Assembly: GCF_024055725.1 (NCBI RefSeq) | Contig: NZ_JAMXMX010000022.1 | Coordinates: 1-64,000, forward strand | DNA: 64,000 nt | Source: Actinoallomurus spadix | GTDB taxonomy: Bacteria; Actinomycetota; Actinomycetes; Streptosporangiales; Streptosporangiaceae | Direction: 5' to 3' | Shown: piece by piece, positions 54,026 to 63,023 of the stretch | Layout of the letters: each line of letters begins with the position of its first letter | Numbering within the stretch: position 1 is the stretch's first letter | Notes under the pieces: model-generated | The model's database searches: none | What the model saw: only the letters and a program-made list of their open reading frames with translations | Told to the model about the DNA's origin: nothing | Translations under genes and position numbers: made by a program

Positions 54026-54634
54026 TCAGGGCTTTCGCCAGCGGACCGAGTAGCGCCAGTACAGGTGCCGCCGGAAGCGCGCGCCGGGCAGCAGCCGCAG
54101 GGCCTCCCGGCGCACCCGGCCCCAGCTCATCTCCGGTTCCGTCATCGGCATGCCCGCCGGATCCGCCTTACCGCGTACCCGGTCGGCGATCATGATGGCG
54201 GGGAGGACGGCGCCGCTGAACGCCCGGTCCAGGGGCGTGCGGTCGCGGGCCAGGCCGACGACCACGAGTGTCCCGCCCGGGCGGAGCAGGTCCGCCATCC
54301 GGGTCAGCGCGGCCGTGAAGTCCATGTGGTGGATGACCGCCACCGAGCAGACCAGGTCGTACGCGCCCTCGGGGAACGGGTGCCGGAGGAAGTCGGCCGC
54401 CAAGAACTCCAGGCCGCCGGACCCGCCGGCGCGTCCGCGTGCCTGCCGGATCATCTCGGCCGAGCGGTCGACCCCGGTGACCCGGCGCGCCCTGGTCGCG
54501 AGCCGGCGGGCGAGCAGGCCCTCACCGCACCCGACGTCCAGCGCCGCCTCGCACGGGTCGGGCATCGCGTCGAGCACCAACCGGTGGTAGTGGGTGTTGT
54601 GGTTCCAGTAGTCGTGATCGCCGGTGCGGGTCAT
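54026..54634 (-). CDS. Class I SAM-dependent methyltransferase
   Basis: 202 residues from ATG 54634. Motif I ALDVGCGEGLLARRLA, motif II region VTGVDRSAEMI, LVCSVAVIHHMDFTAALTRM and post-motif LLRPGGTLVVVGL. Substrate unknown. It is divergent from the SRPBCC gene; the shared 114-bp gap holds a sigma-B-like promoter for the latter. Confidence 0.88.
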   Translation of the reverse strand: MTRTGDHDYWNHNTHYHRLVLDAMPDPCEAALDVGCGEGLLARRLATRARRVTGVDRSAEMIRQARGRAGGSGGLEFLAADFLRHPFPEGAYDLVCSVAVIHHMDFTAALTRMADLLRPGGTLVVVGLARDRTPLDRAFSGAVLPAIMIADRVRGKADPAGMPMTEPEMSWGRVRREALRLLPGARFRRHLYWRYSVRWRKP

Positions 54635-54679
54635 CGGCCAATGATCTCCGATCGGAGGCCGCGTCCGGTTCGGACCCTC

Positions 54680-54704
54680 GTTTACGTGCCGTTTCACCGG
54701 GTAG
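54680..54704 (+). promoter_or_regulatory. Sigma-B-like promoter of the SRPBCC gene
   Basis: GTTTAC (54680-54685), a 13-bp spacer and GGGTAG (54699-54704) match the sigma-B-type stress consensus, with the same spacing as upstream of the Asp23 operon. The start codon is 45 bp downstream. Confidence 0.6.
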
Positions 54705-54748
54705 CGGAGGCACCTGACCGGAAATCGCGACTGCGAAGGAGATGGACG

Positions 54749-55213
54749 ATGAGCAGCGTCATGGAGAGCATCGACGTCCACGTCCCGGTGCACACGGCGT
54801 ACAACCAGTGGACCCAGTTCGAGGACTTCCCGGAGTTCATGGAGGGCGTGGAGGAGATCAGGCAGGTCAACGACACGCTCACGCACTGGAAGGTGAAGGT
54901 CGCGGGCGCCACCCGCGAGTACGACGCGAAGATCACCGAGCAGCGTCCCGACGAGCGCATCGCCTGGACCTCGGTGGAGGAGCCCAAGAACGCCGGTGTG
55001 GTGACCTTCCACCGGCTCGACGACGACCACACCCGGGTCGCCCTACAGCTCGAGGTGGAGCCGGAGGGCTTCCTCGAGAACGTCGCCGACAAGACCGGAA
55101 TGGTCAAGCACCGGGCGAAGAACGACCTCAAGCGATTCAAGGAGTTCATCGAGGAGCGCGGCGGCGAGACCGGCTCCTGGCGTGGCGAGGTAGGCCGCCC
55201 GGACGAGCGATGA
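54749..55213 (+). CDS. SRPBCC-fold (polyketide-cyclase/dehydrase-like) protein
   Basis: 154 residues, AAGGAG before ATG 54749. START-like fold: SSVMESIDVHVPVHTAYNQW, FPEFMEGVEEI, VTFHRLDDDHTRVALQLEVE and a long C-terminal helix (KNDLKRFKEFIEERGG). This subgroup is widespread as stress-associated proteins rather than true cyclases. The promoter suggests general stress control. Confidence 0.88.
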   Translation: MSSVMESIDVHVPVHTAYNQWTQFEDFPEFMEGVEEIRQVNDTLTHWKVKVAGATREYDAKITEQRPDERIAWTSVEEPKNAGVVTFHRLDDDHTRVALQLEVEPEGFLENVADKTGMVKHRAKNDLKRFKEFIEERGGETGSWRGEVGRPDER

Positions 55214-55267
55214 CACGGGTCTCCGGACGGTCGGCGACCGGCCCGGAGCCGTGACCTCCCGGAACGA

Positions 55268-55300
55268 GGCCGGGTCCGCTCTCACGGCGGGCCCGGCCTT
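55268..55300 (+). terminator. Terminator after the SRPBCC gene
   Basis: GGCCGGG (55268-55274) and CCCGGCC (55292-55298), with inner CCG/CGG pairing and trailing TT, form a strong hairpin 55 bp after the stop. Confidence 0.65.
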
Positions 55301-55416
55301 CTCACGTTCCGGCTAACGCGAGAAAAGCTCATGTCCTCTTCCGGTCAGAGGGCTACTCATCACCCGGCGGTTGGCGGACAGTGATCACCGCGGTCAACTG
55401 ATCGAGGTGGTCCCCC

Positions 55417-58400
55417 ATGAGGCGTCTCCCGGCCGTCGTCGGCGCCGTCGTCCCCGCCTTGCTGATCATGCTCGCCCGGCCGGCGGCTGCGGATACCTTC
55501 CCCGCCGGGCCGCCCAACGACCCGGACTACGCGCCGGTGGAGAACGGCGCGCCGCTGAGCTGCCTCACCACGGCCGCGCCGGGCGGGGAGCAGCACAACC
55601 TCTACTCCTTCATCCCGAAATGCACCCCCCTCGCCAAGGACCCGGAGAAGGCCGCCGGGATGTCGGTCGACGCGGCCTGGCGGGACTACACGACCGGATC
55701 ACCGGACACGGTGATCGCCTACGTCGAGGCCGGCATCAACTGGCACAACGGGGACGTCGCCGACCTCGCGAACAAGGTCTTCCTCAACACCGGCGAGCTG
55801 CCGAAACCCAACGGTTCGGACACCTACGACCGCGACGGGGACGGAGCGGTCACCGCCGCCGACTACGCCGCCGACCCGCGCGTGCGCGACGCGAACGGCA
55901 ACGGCGTCATCGACCCGGAGGACCTCATCGTCGCGTTCTCCGACGGCGAGGACGACGACGGCAACGGCTTCACCGACGACATCTCCGGCTGGGACTTCTA
56001 CGACGACCAGAACGACCCGGCGACGCCCGACTCCACGTACGGCCACGCCAACGACCAGCAGCGGGTCGCGGCCGCACAGGCCGACAACGGGAGATTCGGC
56101 GCCGGGATCTGCCCCAAGTGCCGGCTGCTGCCGATCCGCGCCGGCGACGAGGCGCTGGACCGTACGGACGACCTCGCGGCCGCGTGGCTGTACGCGGGCC
56201 GGGCCGGGGCCAAGGTCATCGTCAGCACGACGGCGGACCTGGGGTACTCCTCCGCCATGCGCCGCGCCGTGGACAGGCTGTGGCACGACGGCGTGGTCAT
56301 GGTCGAGTCCAGCAACGACTTCGATTCCACGGACCACCAGGGAGGTATGTTCTGGCCGCATGTAGTCCCCGGCAACGGCCTCGTGGCCAACGCGGCGGGC
56401 GCGCCGGGCGTGCTCGCCAACACGCTCACGAACACCTACCGCGAGCGCTCGAACCTCACGTCGTTCGGCGCCAAGGCGATGTTCTCGGTCGCCACGCGGG
56501 GCGGCTCGACCTCCGAGTCGACCCCGACCACCGGCGGGCTGTTCGGCCTGCTGCTCTCCTACGGCGCGCAGGCCGCGAAGGAGAAGAAGATCGACCGGCC
56601 GCTGACCAACGCCGAGGCCGTGCAGGTGCTTCGCGCGACCGCGAGCGACGTCGACGACGCGAGCCTGGGCTGGCCCGGACGGCCGGGATGGGACCGGCAG
56701 TACGGCTACGGCCGCCCGAACGCCGCGAAGGCCCTCGCCGCCGTCGCCACGGGCGACATCCCGCCCGCGACCTGGATCGAGAGCCCGGACTGGTATTCGC
56801 TGCATGACCCGGAGACGACCTCCTCCGTACCGGTCACCGGGCACGTGGACGCGTCCCGCGCCACGGGCTTCCACTACCGCCTCGAATTCGCGCCGGGCAT
56901 CGAACCGGCCGACTCGGCGTTCATCGAGGCCGGGACCGGCCAGGGCACCGGTACGTACGACGGCAGAGTGGGCACGCTCGACCTGACCAAGTTGCCGCCG
57001 TCGTTCTGGGACAAGGCGTACGCGATGCCCGGCGACAAGGAGCTGTCGGCGACCGAGCAGTACACCGTCACCCTGCGCCTGCGCGTGTGGGACGACGCGG
57101 GCCGGATGGGCGAGGAGCGCCGCGCGATCGCCGTCCACCACGACGGCACGCTCCGGGCCGGGTTCCCGCGGCGCTTCGGGATCGGCGGGGAGAGCGAGCC
57201 CGCGCTCGCCGACCTGCGGGGCATGGGCCACCAGGCCATCGTGTTCGGCGACGCCGACGGCCGGGTGCACGCTCTCGACGGGGTGAGCGGCGAGGAGCTG
57301 CCCGGCTGGCCCGTGAGGACCGACGCGGAACCGGCCCGGATCCCCGGCTTCGACCCGGGCCACGAGCCGATCATCGCCCCGGTGGCCGTCGGCGACCTGT
57401 TCCACGACGGGCGCCAGGAGGTCGTGGTGACCAGCACGACCGGCCGGACGTACGCATTCGACGCCCAGGGCCGGCGCCTGCCCGGCTGGCCCAAGACCCT
57501 GAACGCCGGCGTGAGCAGGCCCGCGATCCCCCGGCCCGCGCTGCCCTACACCCGGCTCCCCCACCAGGGCGCGACGGCCTGTCCCGTCCTCGTCGACCTG
57601 GACGGCCAGCCCGGCCTGGAGGTCGTGCAGGCCGGCTGGGACGGGCGGCTGCACGCCTGGCACGCGGACGGCTCGGAGGTCTCCGGCTGGCCGGTGACCG
57701 TGGCGGACCCGCCGAAGCCGGCGTCCGGGCTGACCGCGATCGACGACGCCAAGCTCGACGCCACCCCCGCCGTCGCCGACCTCGACGGCGACCACCGGCC
57801 GGAGATCGTGGTGCGCTCCCAGCACTCCGAGAGCCACGGCGCGGGCATCCAGGCGCTCGGCGCGAACTACGTGTACGCGTACCACGCCGACGGCTCGCCG
57901 GTGCAGGGCTGGCCGGTGCGGGTGCCGTCGATCGTCACGTACTACGGCAGCGCGCAGGAGTTCATCACCGAGGCTGCGAACAGCCCGGCGGTCGCCGACG
58001 TGGACGGTGACGGCAAGGACGAGGTCGCCACCGGGCCGTCGTTCTCCGCGACGTTCCTCATCAACGGCAACGGGTCGACCCGGGGCGCGTACGGGCCGCT
58101 CAACAATCCGGCGTCCGCGCTGCTGAGCCACGACGCGGCGGCCGTACGGGCGCTGCTGACCGGTTCGTCGCCGGCCCCGGCGGTGGACCTGCCCGCGTCG
58201 TTCACGACGAGCGGGGCGTTCGGGCGGTTCGGCGACGCCGGGCGGCTCGGGTACGCCGAGTCCGGGTCGGGCGCGGTGTCGCTGATCGCCGCGCTGCTGT
58301 ACCCCGGCAGCGGCACCGCCATCGCCAACTACGAGCGCGGTTACGACGCCGCGACCACGCTGCCGGTCGCGGGGTACCCGCACGCGCGCGCGGGTCTGGA

Positions 58401-58959
58401 CTTCCTCGGCGCGCCGCTGATCACGGACGTCACCGGGGACGGCAGGGCGGAGGTCGTCGACGGCGGGGACACCTCGACGGTGCACGCGTTCACGCCGTCC
58501 GGCCAGGCCGCCGGCTTCCCGAAGTTCACCGGCGGGTGGACGTTGTTCTCCCCGTCCGCCGGCGACCTGGACGGCGACGGCCGCACGGACCTGGTGACGA
58601 CCACGCGCGAGGGCTATCTGTTCGCCTGGAGGACCGAGGGGAGGCCGGACGCCGAGTCGTGGACCTACCACCACGACCAGTGGCGCACCGGGAGGTACGG
58701 GACGGACACCCGCCCGCCCGGCGCACCACGCGACCTGCGGCGTGACGGCACGACGGTGAGCTTCGCCGCGCCGGGCGACGATGGGTACGCCGGCCGCGCC
58801 GCGACCTACCGCGTCGACGCCGACGGCAGGGTCTCGGCCGTCACGGCGACCGCGGACGCGGGCGGCCGGCAGAGTCTCACCGTCCCGGCGGGCGCGCGGA
58901 CGGTCGCGGTGCGAGCCGTCGACGACGCCGGGAACCTCGGCCCGTCGGCGACCCTCTGA
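55417..58959 (+). CDS. Secreted subtilase-fold (S8) protein with EF-hand insertion and VCBS/FG-GAP repeats
   Basis: 1180 residues. Signal peptide to about 25 (PAAA/DTF). The S8-like domain spans about 80-440, with an insertion bearing two EF-hand/dockerin-type loops (DRDGDGAVTAAD, 139-150; DANGNGVIDPED, 158-169) and the DDDGNGFTDDISGWDF segment. Catalytic positions: the usual Asp of the DTG/DSG motif is Glu104 (VEAGINW), His210 (YGHAND) and Ser366 (STSESTP) are present, and Asn300 can serve the oxyanion hole. FG-GAP/VCBS-like beta-propeller repeats follow (about 600-1090: ALADLRGMGHQAIVFGDADG, AVADLDGDHRPEIVV, AVADVDGDGKDEVAT, SAGDLDGDGRTDLVT), then a fibronectin-like tail. Proteolysis is doubtful because of the Asp-to-Glu change. 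Confidence 0.87.
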   Translation: MRRLPAVVGAVVPALLIMLARPAAADTFPAGPPNDPDYAPVENGAPLSCLTTAAPGGEQHNLYSFIPKCTPLAKDPEKAAGMSVDAAWRDYTTGSPDTVIAYVEAGINWHNGDVADLANKVFLNTGELPKPNGSDTYDRDGDGAVTAADYAADPRVRDANGNGVIDPEDLIVAFSDGEDDDGNGFTDDISGWDFYDDQNDPATPDSTYGHANDQQRVAAAQADNGRFGAGICPKCRLLPIRAGDEALDRTDDLAAAWLYAGRAGAKVIVSTTADLGYSSAMRRAVDRLWHDGVVMVESSNDFDSTDHQGGMFWPHVVPGNGLVANAAGAPGVLANTLTNTYRERSNLTSFGAKAMFSVATRGGSTSESTPTTGGLFGLLLSYGAQAAKEKKIDRPLTNAEAVQVLRATASDVDDASLGWPGRPGWDRQYGYGRPNAAKALAAVATGDIPPATWIESPDWYSLHDPETTSSVPVTGHVDASRATGFHYRLEFAPGIEPADSAFIEAGTGQGTGTYDGRVGTLDLTKLPPSFWDKAYAMPGDKELSATEQYTVTLRLRVWDDAGRMGEERRAIAVHHDGTLRAGFPRRFGIGGESEPALADLRGMGHQAIVFGDADGRVHALDGVSGEELPGWPVRTDAEPARIPGFDPGHEPIIAPVAVGDLFHDGRQEVVVTSTTGRTYAFDAQGRRLPGWPKTLNAGVSRPAIPRPALPYTRLPHQGATACPVLVDLDGQPGLEVVQAGWDGRLHAWHADGSEVSGWPVTVADPPKPASGLTAIDDAKLDATPAVADLDGDHRPEIVVRSQHSESHGAGIQALGANYVYAYHADGSPVQGWPVRVPSIVTYYGSAQEFITEAANSPAVADVDGDGKDEVATGPSFSATFLINGNGSTRGAYGPLNNPASALLSHDAAAVRALLTGSSPAPAVDLPASFTTSGAFGRFGDAGRLGYAESGSGAVSLIAALLYPGSGTAIANYERGYDAATTLPVAGYPHARAGLDFLGAPLITDVTGDGRAEVVDGGDTSTVHAFTPSGQAAGFPKFTGGWTLFSPSAGDLDGDGRTDLVTTTREGYLFAWRTEGRPDAESWTYHHDQWRTGRYGTDTRPPGAPRDLRRDGTTVSFAAPGDDGYAGRAATYRVDADGRVSAVTATADAGGRQSLTVPAGARTVAVRAVDDAGNLGPSATL

Positions 58960-58990
58960 GGGACGACTCGCGGGAGGTGGCCCTCGAGAA

Positions 58991-59021
58991 GCGCCGGCGG
59001 TCCCGACCGGGCCGCCGGCGC
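58991..59021. terminator. Bidirectional terminator
   Basis: GCGCCGGCGG (58991-59000) pairs perfectly with CCGCCGGCGC (59012-59021), between the convergent S8-like and Lsr2 genes. Confidence 0.75.
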
Positions 59022-59025
59022 GGGG

Positions 59026-59391
59026 TCACTCCTCCGGCCTGGCGTCCGGGTGGGCGGCGACGAACTTCTCATAGACCTCGTCGGCGATCTTCCCGCGCTC
59101 GCTCACCTCGATGCCCTCGGCGACGGCCCACTCGCGCACGTCGCTGTTGGAGTAGCCGCGCAGGCGCGGCGCCGTGTCCGACGCGCTCTTGCGGGCCCGG
59201 CCCGCCTGGCGGACCTTGGCCGCCTTCTCGATATACGGCGCGAGCTCTCCGAGGAGCTCTTCGAGACGCTTGAAGTTCTCATCGCCGAGATCGATGGTGT
59301 ACGTTACGCCAGAAACCTCGAAATCCCGCTTGGCGACGTCTTCACCGTCATGCCCATCCAAATCATCCACCATTACGACTTTCGTCGCCAC
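59026..59391 (-). CDS. lsr2: Lsr2-family nucleoid-associated protein
   Basis: 121 residues from GTG 59391 with GAGG upstream. The N-terminal dimerisation domain (ATKVVMVDDLDG, VTYTIDLGDENFKRL) and C-terminal DNA-binding domain (YSNSDVREWAVAEGIEVSER) match Lsr2. The AT-hook-like RGR that inserts in the minor groove is RGK here (99-101), and the following Pro is absent. Lsr2 silences A/T-rich, often foreign, genes. Many actinomycetes carry a second, divergent Lsr2; this may be that copy. Confidence 0.92.
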   Translation of the reverse strand: MATKVVMVDDLDGHDGEDVAKRDFEVSGVTYTIDLGDENFKRLEELLGELAPYIEKAAKVRQAGRARKSASDTAPRLRGYSNSDVREWAVAEGIEVSERGKIADEVYEKFVAAHPDARPEE

Positions 59392-59693
59392 GAGGTGTTC
59401 CTCTCTCAGCTTACTTTGTCGGGGGTTAGGATAATACGAGCGTACGACAGTCGGTGACGCGCGCCCGCAGAGCCGACCGTAGGACGGTCATCCTCCCAGG
59501 TCGGCAGGCCTTCCCGGCGGCGAGCCGGAAAGCGGCCCCGGATCCCATTCGGTTCGCGCATTGTTCAGCGCCCGACATTCACCGATTTTCCCCCTTTGAG
59601 ACGTTATCCGATAATAACGCAGGCGACATCCGTACGCGACGTCACCGGCACGGCGTGGCGACATTTCCAGCACCGCGGCCGCCATGCCGGAAA
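59392..59693. promoter_or_regulatory. A/T-richer gap with the lsr2 promoter region
   Basis: A TATTAT element on the minus strand (59436-59431), 40 bp before the lsr2 start, is a good -10 candidate. The stretch 59580-59640 is notably A/T-rich, including TTATCCGATAATAA. I see no gene here, though the phosphatase start may lie within it. Confidence 0.4.
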
Positions 59694-60896
59694 GTGCCGG
59701 AGCCGACCGCTCGGCGGCGCTATTCTCCCTGCGAATGCAACTCGATCGGCTGGGGGTGCGCCATAAGCGAGACACCGCGTTCGAGACCCGGCCCGCTGCT
59801 GCGGAGTCTGCCGTTCGGCATGCTCGCGCTCGTCGCCGTGATCGACTTCTTGGCCAGCCCGGACATCATAATCCGGCCCATGCTCGTCCTCGGCCCCGCC
59901 TTCGCGAGTCTGTGGTGCGGCATCCGGCGCACCGCGCTGGTGGGCCTCACCGCCCTGGCGCTGTCCGCCGCCCTCAGCTACCACCACCACACGCTCGGCC
60001 GCAGGCACAACACCCTCACACTCCTGGCCATGGCCGGCGTCGCGGCGGCGAGCGTCGCGGCCAGCGCCGACCGGAAGAAGCGCGAGCGCATCCTCGCCGA
60101 CGTCCGGTCCGTGGCCGAGGTGGCGCAGCGCGTGCTGCTCCGCCCGGTCCCCCGCCTCGTCGGCCCCATGCACATCGCCGTCGGCTACACCTCCGCCACC
60201 GCGGAGGCCAGCATCGGCGGCGACCTGTACGAGGTCACGCTCACCCCGTACGGCGTCCGGGTCATCGTCGGGGACGTCCAGGGCAAGGGCCTGGAGGCGG
60301 TCGAGACGGCGGCGGACGTCCTCGGCGCCTTCCGCGAGGCCGCCTACGACGAGCCCGACCTGACCGGGGTCGCGGCGCGCATCGAGACCGCGCTGCGCCG
60401 GCGGCTGGACGCCGAGCCCGACGGGCGAACGCCCCAGGAAGGCCACGGCCGTTCGCCCGCGACGGGTCCCGGGCGAACGGCCGAGAGCACCGGCGAGAAG
60501 TTCGTCACGGCCGTCCTGGCCGAGTTCGGCGAAGGTGAGATCGTCACGCTGCTCAACTACGGTCACCCGCCGCCGTTCGTGCTGCGCGGCGGCGAAGGCG
60601 GGTTCGCCGAACCCGACGACGTCGCCCCGCCGTTCGGCCTGTCCGACCTCGGCGCCGCCGCCCCGCGCCCGCACACCGTCAAGTTCGCGCCGGCCGACCA
60701 GATGCTGCTGTACACCGACGGGGTCGTCGAGGCCCGCGACGGCGAGGGCCGCTTCTACCCGCTGGCCGAACGCGCGCACCTGCTCGCGGCCGGAGATCCC
60801 GAACAGGCGCTGAGCGACCTGCGCGCCGACGTCCTGCGGCACGTCGGCGGCCGCATCGCCGACGACGCGGCCATGCTCCTCATCCGGCGCAGGTGA
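59694..60896 (+). CDS. Membrane-anchored PP2C/SpoIIE-type serine phosphatase
   Basis: About 400 residues; the start is uncertain (GTG 59694 or 59655, or ATG 59820, which would cut into conserved PGPLLRSLPFG). Three to four membrane helices (LALVAVIDFLAS; MLVLGPAFASLW; LVGLTALALSAALS; LAMAGVAAASVAAS) precede a linker with VRSVAEVAQRVLLRPVP and the SpoIIE domain: ASIGGDLYEV, VIVGDVQGKGLEAVE, LNYGHPPPFVLR, LLYTDGVVEARD and IADDAAMLLI. It would dephosphorylate anti-sigma antagonists (STAS proteins), and one is encoded at 63505. Its stop overlaps the next gene. Confidence 0.87.
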   Translation: MPEPTARRRYSPCECNSIGWGCAISETPRSRPGPLLRSLPFGMLALVAVIDFLASPDIIIRPMLVLGPAFASLWCGIRRTALVGLTALALSAALSYHHHTLGRRHNTLTLLAMAGVAAASVAASADRKKRERILADVRSVAEVAQRVLLRPVPRLVGPMHIAVGYTSATAEASIGGDLYEVTLTPYGVRVIVGDVQGKGLEAVETAADVLGAFREAAYDEPDLTGVAARIETALRRRLDAEPDGRTPQEGHGRSPATGPGRTAESTGEKFVTAVLAEFGEGEIVTLLNYGHPPPFVLRGGEGGFAEPDDVAPPFGLSDLGAAAPRPHTVKFAPADQMLLYTDGVVEARDGEGRFYPLAERAHLLAAGDPEQALSDLRADVLRHVGGRIADDAAMLLIRRR

Positions 60897-61609
60897 GCCG
60901 GTGCGCGGCCGCGGCCGCACCCATGGCAGGGTGGTCCGCCATGACGGCGACCGGGTCCCGAGCGGCCCTTCCCCCCAGCACCGTCCGGCCCGCGGCCCGG
61001 CTGGCCGACGTACGGATGCGGGGCGTGGAGATCACCATGGCCTACGTTCCCGACGAGGCGGAGCGGCGACGGCGGGCGGCCGCCGGTCTGGCCGGCGTGA
61101 CCCGCGTCGATCTCCTGGACGTCCTGCTGGGGCTCCCGGCCGGGGCGGTCGTCCCCTGGACGACGCTGTCGGCCAGGGAGCGGCGGGCCGTCCGCGAGCT
61201 CCCGCCCGGCTGCGCCGACCTCACGCCGGCGGGCGTCGTACGGCTGCTGCGGCGGCCCCTGCGTCCGGAACTCGCCATCGTACGGGCGTCGTCCTGGCGG
61301 ACCGGCCTCGACCGGGCCGGGCGGTTCGGCGCGTACTGCGCGCGCCTGGTCGTCCTGCCGGGCCCGCCCGCGGACCTCGGCGAGGCGCGGGCGGAGGCCG
61401 CCTACTGGGGGGTCGGACTCGCCGCCGGCAGCGCGGTCATCGTGCCCCCCGAGTCGTTCGGGAACCGCGCGCACACCCCCGCCGGATGGGCGTTCGCCGA
61501 GGAGCTCCACCTGCGCACGCTCAACACCACCCCGTCGTGCGGCGGGGGCCATCGTCCAGGACCGCGCCCTCGTAACGGCCCCGCCGTCCTCCGGCGCCGC
61601 GCCGCCTGA
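60893..61609 (+). CDS. Unrecognised protein coupled to the PP2C phosphatase
   Basis: 238 residues from GTG 60893 (GTGA overlap); ATG 60941 is an alternative. No family is recognised. Middle segments RVDLLDVLLGLPAGAVVPWT, LSARERRAVRELPPGCADLT, ELAIVRASSWRTGLDRAGRF and AYWGVGLAAGSAVIVPPESF look globular; the last 30 residues are Arg/Pro-rich. No signal or membrane segment. Coupling suggests cotranscription with the phosphatase. Confidence 0.65.
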   Translation: MSRCAAAAAPMAGWSAMTATGSRAALPPSTVRPAARLADVRMRGVEITMAYVPDEAERRRRAAAGLAGVTRVDLLDVLLGLPAGAVVPWTTLSARERRAVRELPPGCADLTPAGVVRLLRRPLRPELAIVRASSWRTGLDRAGRFGAYCARLVVLPGPPADLGEARAEAAYWGVGLAAGSAVIVPPESFGNRAHTPAGWAFAEELHLRTLNTTPSCGGGHRPGPRPRNGPAVLRRRAA

Positions 61610-61623
61610 GGCCCATCCGTCGC

Positions 61624-62820
61624 TTAAGGCCGTGCCGGCGTGACGACCCCCGCCGTCGCCGTGGCGGTGTCCTCGCCGGCCCAGACCCACAGCGACTCCG
61701 GCGGCACGAACACCGGTTCCCGCGCCCGTACGGAGGTGTTGTAGCGGGCGTGCGCGGCGATCGCGTCCCGGCAGAGCCGCCGCCAGTAGCGCCGGCGGCC
61801 CTCCGGCGAGTCGGGGTACAGGAGGTTGCGCGCCCACTCGGTCCAGACCGCGACACCGTGCAGGCGCGCGTCCTTCCAGTCCTCCTGCCGGAGGAAGCCC
61901 GCGATGCTCCGGCCGCCGCAGCGGGCGCAGCGGCACGGCGGCGCCGCCCGGTCGCCGAACCGGTCCGCGAGCACGCTGCCCCGCACGTACGTGAGGAGGT
62001 CGGGAACCAGGACGCCGGGCGACCGGTCGCCCCCGTCCGCCGATCCGTACCCCGCCGTTTCGCCCGGCGGCACGAGCCGCCGCAACGCGTCGCTGGTGCC
62101 GATCGAGGCGGCCAGGCAGCCCTGTGCCACCGCGTCGAGCCCCGTCAGGTCCGTACGGAACAGGGCGACGTCCGGCACCTCGGTGACGAGGCGGCGCAGG
62201 CCGAGCACGCCGTCCAGCATCCGCCGCGGCGCGGCGGCCCGGCCACCCGGCATCACCGCCTTCGCGACGGGCGCCCGGGCGAGCACGCCGATCAGCTTGT
62301 CGATCAGGCCGGGCGCCAGCCATCCGGCGTCCAGGGGGAGCGACAGGATGACGTCGTCGCGGGCCAGACCGACCGCGCCCTCGACCGCCGCGTCGAGGGC
62401 GCCGAAGTCCGCCGCCCGCAGGTACCCGGTGGGAGTGAGGGCCGCGTCCGCGCCCGCGTCGATCTGCCCTTGGACGCGTTGTTCCAGGGTGATCTCCAGC
62501 AGGCCGTCGCCGCCCTCGTCGAAGGGCCGTTCGCGGGTCGCGACCCTCGCCTCCGCCGCCGCGGAGTCGAACAGGATCGGGCCCTCGAACGCCTGCTCCT
62601 CCCGGCACCGCCGGGCCGCCCGTACCGGATTGGCGCCGGTCAGCACGAGGCCCCCGCCCGCACCGACGATCGCCGCGACGTGGGAGGCGTCCGACGGGCG
62701 GGCATGCGCGAACACCCGGTCGGCCAGCACCGCGACGGCGCCACCGCAGGCTCTCTCTCCCGCCCTCGTCGCCTCGCCGGACGCTCGGGCTCGCCGGACC
62801 GGCGGGACCGGACGACGCAT
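61624..62820 (-). CDS. Orphan protein with a TGT-like zinc motif
   Basis: 398 residues from ATG 62820 with GAGGTG upstream. I do not recognise it with certainty. It looks like a TIM barrel: GPILFDSAAAEARVATRERP, DAGADAALTPTGYLRAADFG, DVILSLPLDAGWLAPGLIDK, VALFRTDLTGLDAVAQGCLA, AASIGTSDALRRLVPPGE. Near the C-terminus PCRCARCGGRSI is a CxCxxC cluster followed by a His 21 residues later (ARLHGVAVW), the zinc arrangement of tRNA-guanine transglycosylases and DpdA relatives. An RNA- or DNA-base exchange role is possible but unproven; no queuosine or preQ0 genes are nearby. Confidence 0.6.
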   Translation of the reverse strand: MRRPVPPVRRARASGEATRAGERACGGAVAVLADRVFAHARPSDASHVAAIVGAGGGLVLTGANPVRAARRCREEQAFEGPILFDSAAAEARVATRERPFDEGGDGLLEITLEQRVQGQIDAGADAALTPTGYLRAADFGALDAAVEGAVGLARDDVILSLPLDAGWLAPGLIDKLIGVLARAPVAKAVMPGGRAAAPRRMLDGVLGLRRLVTEVPDVALFRTDLTGLDAVAQGCLAASIGTSDALRRLVPPGETAGYGSADGGDRSPGVLVPDLLTYVRGSVLADRFGDRAAPPCRCARCGGRSIAGFLRQEDWKDARLHGVAVWTEWARNLLYPDSPEGRRRYWRRLCRDAIAAHARYNTSVRAREPVFVPPESLWVWAGEDTATATAGVVTPARP

Positions 62821-63023
62821 CGTGCGGATTCACCTCGGGAAGTGACGGCTCAACTCCACTTCCGACGGTGCGCGCAGACAACCGCACAGTCAATGCCCAG
62901 GTCGGCCCGGCTTCGGTAAAGCGACGGCCGGGAACCCTCGGGCCGGACCGGCGCGGTCCGGTCTCCGGGCCGTGGCGTGGGCGCGGGAGCCCGCGTCGGC
63001 GGTCCGAGCGACGAGAGCGGCCC
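62821..63023. other. Gap without recognised features
   Basis: This 203-bp gap between two minus-strand genes shows no gene, strong hairpin or operator. It should carry the promoter of the 61624-62820 gene. Confidence 0.5.
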
